DNA of 64,000 nucleotides from Escarpia spicata. Lineage: Eukaryota; Annelida; Polychaeta; Sabellida; Siboglinidae. Each line of letters opens with the position of its first letter. Within the stretch, counting starts at the first letter, position 1. The notes beneath the pieces are model-generated. The model worked only from the letters and a program-made list of their open reading frames with translations. It made no database searches and was not told the origin of the DNA. The stretch spans positions 20,925,631 through 20,989,630 of the forward strand of contig OZ023206.1 of NCBI GenBank assembly GCA_963995525.1, written 5' to 3'. The translations under genes and the position numbers were made by a program. Positions 60,930-64,000 of this stretch are shown one piece after another.

Positions 60930-61126
60930 AATGAGCATTCCTTTGAGATGTCGTCGAAAGGGAAGACCCCATGGATAACTTACAACGGGGTTGACGTCGC
61001 TGACTCCCAGTTCTGTATTGAGTATCTCAATGAACACTTCAGGGTCGACCTAAACAAAGATCTCAGTGCCGTAGACCAAAGCGTAGCTCGCGCATTTCAG
61101 AAGATGACAGAGGAACATCTGTATTG
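60930..61126 (+). CDS. FAXC: Failed axon connections homologue, third coding exon
   Basis: Acceptor TTCCTTCAG. The exon encodes NEHSFEMSSKGKTPWITYNG, then VDVADSQFCIEYLNEHF, RVDLNKDLSAVDQSVARAFQ and KMTEEHLYW, with the last Trp split at TG|GTAAGG (phase 2). GKTPWI-YNG is the cis-Pro region of the thioredoxin-like fold, and ARAF-KM-EEH-YW is the conserved first helix of the C-terminal helical part. The remaining C-terminal exon(s) were not recognised before 64000, so the gene is partial here. Confidence 0.93.
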
Positions 61127-61531
61127 GTAAGGAGGCTGAGGAACTCAGGTTTGTTTTCCAATTTCTGTAGCTGCTACATTTGTTTTTTAATTTGAATAGC
61201 TGCTTTATCTTAAATAATTTGTTAGTGTTACATCTTTGGTGGTTTAATTGATTTCATTTACTCTCTGTACTATAGCACCATCACGTATTTGACATAATTT
61301 CTTTCTAGTTATGTTTTCTAAAATCTGTTTGCATATTTTGCCAGTTATGTTTCAAATTTCCTTTATTTCATTGGAGTCATGTTGTAGTGAATGGAGTCAG
61401 CCCTACTTAAATACTGCTAGCTACGTCAATAGTAATGGTTTGCAACTCTTGTGACAACCTTTTGGGAATAGTTCAATGTTTTTAAACCATTTTAGATCGC
61501 TCAAAATCTTGTCTCCCGTGTACCATGTATT

Positions 61532-62336
61532 GGTGGTGGGCAGATATGGGGTCATATACATTGAAACGTATTTAAATACAAATACTCCTGAGGGGTTCAA
61601 ATACCAATACAAATACTTTGATATGTAAAAGTATTTAAATACAAATACATTAGGGAATATTTCAATTCAAATACTTTTCAAAATAGTTTTTACAAGAAAA
61701 CCTGTACCAAAAGCAATAGCAAATCTTATATTTCAAGATAATTATGTTGTTTATAGACATAGTTTCATGATGTTATGTATAGCTATTACATGAGATATTC
61801 CTTATAGACTGGCAATATCTGGCATGCTGTAAAATTGCAACAATGTAGGCAAGTAATGATTTGCCTTGGGAAGCCCATACCTTCCCCTCAACCCACAGAA
61901 TGCAAATATATTTCTTATCAGTTCACTCAAGCATTGACACAATAGCAGGCCTTAGCAGGTAGCTGAGTTCCTTAGCAGGGGCAATAAAACCATGATCAAA
62001 AGACAGGCAAGCCAGTGCAAGTCTTGTTGTTGCTAATTGCATCTTGGTCACAGGTGACAACTAACAATTTGATCCTGACTTCACTGGTATGCTCTCATGA
62101 TGATCTCAGTGACTTCAACGTACTGGCTCTCTCTCTGACTGGAAAATGTGGTCAATTGTAAAATGAACCAGTAAAACATTTGACTCAAGAAGTTAAACAA
62201 GACAGGTGAATACAAAATCTAACTTATCATTTATTAATAACCATGTCCGAATAAAAGAATTTGAAATAGTATTTGAAAATATTTGAAAATGTCAATTACT
62301 TTATGGAAGTATTTAAATACATTAGTGGGCCTATTA
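61532..62336. mobile_element. 805-bp hAT-type MITE
   Basis: Both ends carry GTATTTAAATAC-rich arms in inverted order. The outer parts read ggtggtgggcagata on the left and, on the right, gtgggcctatta. The flanks catgtatt (61524-61531) and catgtgtt (62337-62344) agree at seven of eight bases. It lies after the third FAXC coding exon. The termini are less symmetric than in the neighbouring 950-bp element, so exact ends could be off by a few bases. Confidence 0.65.
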
Positions 62337-62344
62337 CATGTGTT

Positions 62345-64000
62345 ATTAGTTCCTTAAACATGTATTTGCCTCACAAGATTATGCCGACTGGCAAACTAAT
62401 ATCACAGGACAAGTACGATTATAATATTTTTAAGTATCTCGGTCTTGAATATTTTCATACTTTTTTTGATCAAGCAACAAGGCCTCTATTAACAGCTATT
62501 TTGAAGAAGGAATAATAAAAAGGCATGACATTCTGTTGACGTATGCATGTGTTTGTATGAGAAATTGCCTTCAAATGGTGTCCATCTTACACGTGCAACC
62601 GACATGTTTGTAGTTCATTTGCATGTTGAAAATCAATAGATATAGTTGCATCATTATCTACTTGTGTCTAATTACATAATTTATACATATTTATATACCA
62701 CATAGCAGGAAAGAAACATTGAAAATATCAGTTTGAATTTGTCATTACGATGTCACACATTGGTTTGCCAACTCGTGAACTTACCTATATATGCATGTAT
62801 TATTGCGTACAAAATCATGGAAAATGGTCGAAAAGTCCAAAATATTTGTTGCAGATTTGTTATGCAAAATGTGATATTAAATGATTTTGTTATCAAAATC
62901 CGGTATATTAATACAGCACACGCTGTCACTCTGTGCAGCTGCACGTGCGGCAAGTCGGTGCCGATTGGCTGAATACGGATATATCTCGTTTTGATCAAAA
63001 TGACGGATGGCGTTATCCCACTTTAAAAACAAACACTGTTTTGTGCACGCAAAACACATATCCAACTTTACCACATGAAACACATAATTAAGATTGGCTT
63101 ATTCTATGCAACACAACATGGACATGTACTAAATTATGCACCAATCAAGCATACATATTTTTTATAAATTTCCACAACAAATTATATGCAACATTGTCAA
63201 ATTCATTATCATACAATATCTACAGCACACCCGATAATTGATTTCTCAAAACTCTTTCACGAATAACGTCTCTTAAACATTTAACTTCTATTTAAATCCC
63301 AGTGATGTCACAATTGTAATGGCATTGCATAAACGTGTTGATCTGAGGCTCGGGGTTTTACCGTTAGGTGACAATAGTGTGTTACTTCATGTCAAAACAA
63401 ACTGCATTTCACTTGGTATAGTATTCGCAGGTATCGATTAACAAGTCAGGTTTGTAGCGGGGAACATTTATTTTCGATCATGTGTAAACTAACGTAAGTG
63501 CAATATGTATGTCAAATATATATTACTAATGTATATATGTGACTGAGTTATTTCCAATTAAAAGGCTTGCATGGTATCGCAATTTCTTACCATTTTCATG
63601 TTTTTTCGGAGAAAAATGATATCGGCAAAATTTGACTGGGATTACACGCAAATCAATTATGCATTCATATGTAATCTATTTTAAGCATATACTATTTAAT
63701 ATTTGAATAAAGCATGTTTCTTTCTCCATTTAATGTAAACGGCGTATCGGTTAAATAGTATTTAGACGAAGATAATTCTCCAAAATTAGTCACTCAATCT
63801 AGAGCAAATTTTTTTTTATATTGTCTGCCGACATTTATTACACATCATATGGCGTATTAATTGTGCGTATCCTTTGATTATATTTCGTATATATATTTAT
63901 GTATATACAGCTGTATGTATATATATGTAATTATATACCGGGACATTTTGGACTGGACAAAATGTAATCATGCATAAAGGCTTTATAGCCATGTCCTACC
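62345..64000. other. No gene seen
   Basis: AT-rich sequence after the last MITE. Short open frames (62273-62515, 62733-62998) show no family, and none has the conserved Trp/Asn-rich block expected in the next FAXC exon. Simple TA-rich patches lie near 63890-63940. Confidence 0.5.

Noticed and set aside
62273..62515. Next FAXC coding exon
   Set aside because: The frame lies partly in the arm of a hAT-type MITE, lacks a suitable acceptor and has none of the residues expected after the EEHLYW block.

Overview
This window reads as nuclear DNA of an AT-rich metazoan genome with many introns and transposons. Exons are short with canonical GT/AG borders, host genes are spread over tens of kilobases, and CR1/L2-type LINEs, Kolobok, hAT and TA-flanked MITEs fill the introns together with long (CA)n, (GA)n and (ACAT)n tracts. 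The mixture suits a marine invertebrate, perhaps a mollusc or another lophotrochozoan, but nothing here fixes the species.

Two host genes are supported, both on the + strand. The first (about 4.99 to 32.55 kb) encodes a multi-EGF single-pass membrane protein. It has thirteen EGF-like exons, each exactly 114 nt, phase 1-1, with identical cysteine spacing C-X4-C-X5-C-X9-C-X1-C-X8-C, followed by an exon with a proline-containing juxtamembrane stretch and a hydrophobic membrane segment. The exons alternate between an A type and a B type, giving A-B six times and then one final module. Three of the A-B pairs lie in near-identical tandem genomic copies of about 2 kb, so the ectodomain grew by duplication of a two-exon unit. 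The signal-peptide exon and any cytoplasmic exons were not found. The second host gene (56.85 kb onward) is a failed-axon-connections (FAXC/fax) homologue of the metaxin/GST-like family: three coding exons are visible and the 3' part lies beyond what I can recognise.

The rest is mobile DNA. 1-4.5 kb: repeat-rich flank with a transposon-type coding relic and a recurring 11-bp motif. 13.08-21.24 kb: an 8.15-kb element with a 17-bp TIR and a perfect 9-bp target duplication, holding hAT-like transposase remains, inserted 29 bp inside an EGF-gene intron. 24.2-30.4 kb: a broken CR1/L2-type LINE with a degenerate 2A-like stretch, itself interrupted by a second LINE. 32.78-36.44 kb: a minus-strand CR1/L2-type LINE with an SGNH-esterase first ORF, endonuclease and reverse transcriptase, broken by frameshifts. 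38.35-50.35 kb: three neighbouring DNA transposons, namely one with mirrored arrays of a TCGGCCTG unit and 44-bp perfect TIRs, one with GGCAA termini and a 7-bp target duplication, and a 7.26-kb Kolobok element (TTAA, AGGGG termini) carrying both a transposase relic and a P2X7 C-terminal-type cysteine-domain gene. 50.99-54.55 kb: a 1.75-kb tandem duplication. 55.03 kb: a tRNA-derived SINE. hAT-type MITEs lie in the FAXC introns.

All family assignments come from reading translated sequence by eye; no database search was run.
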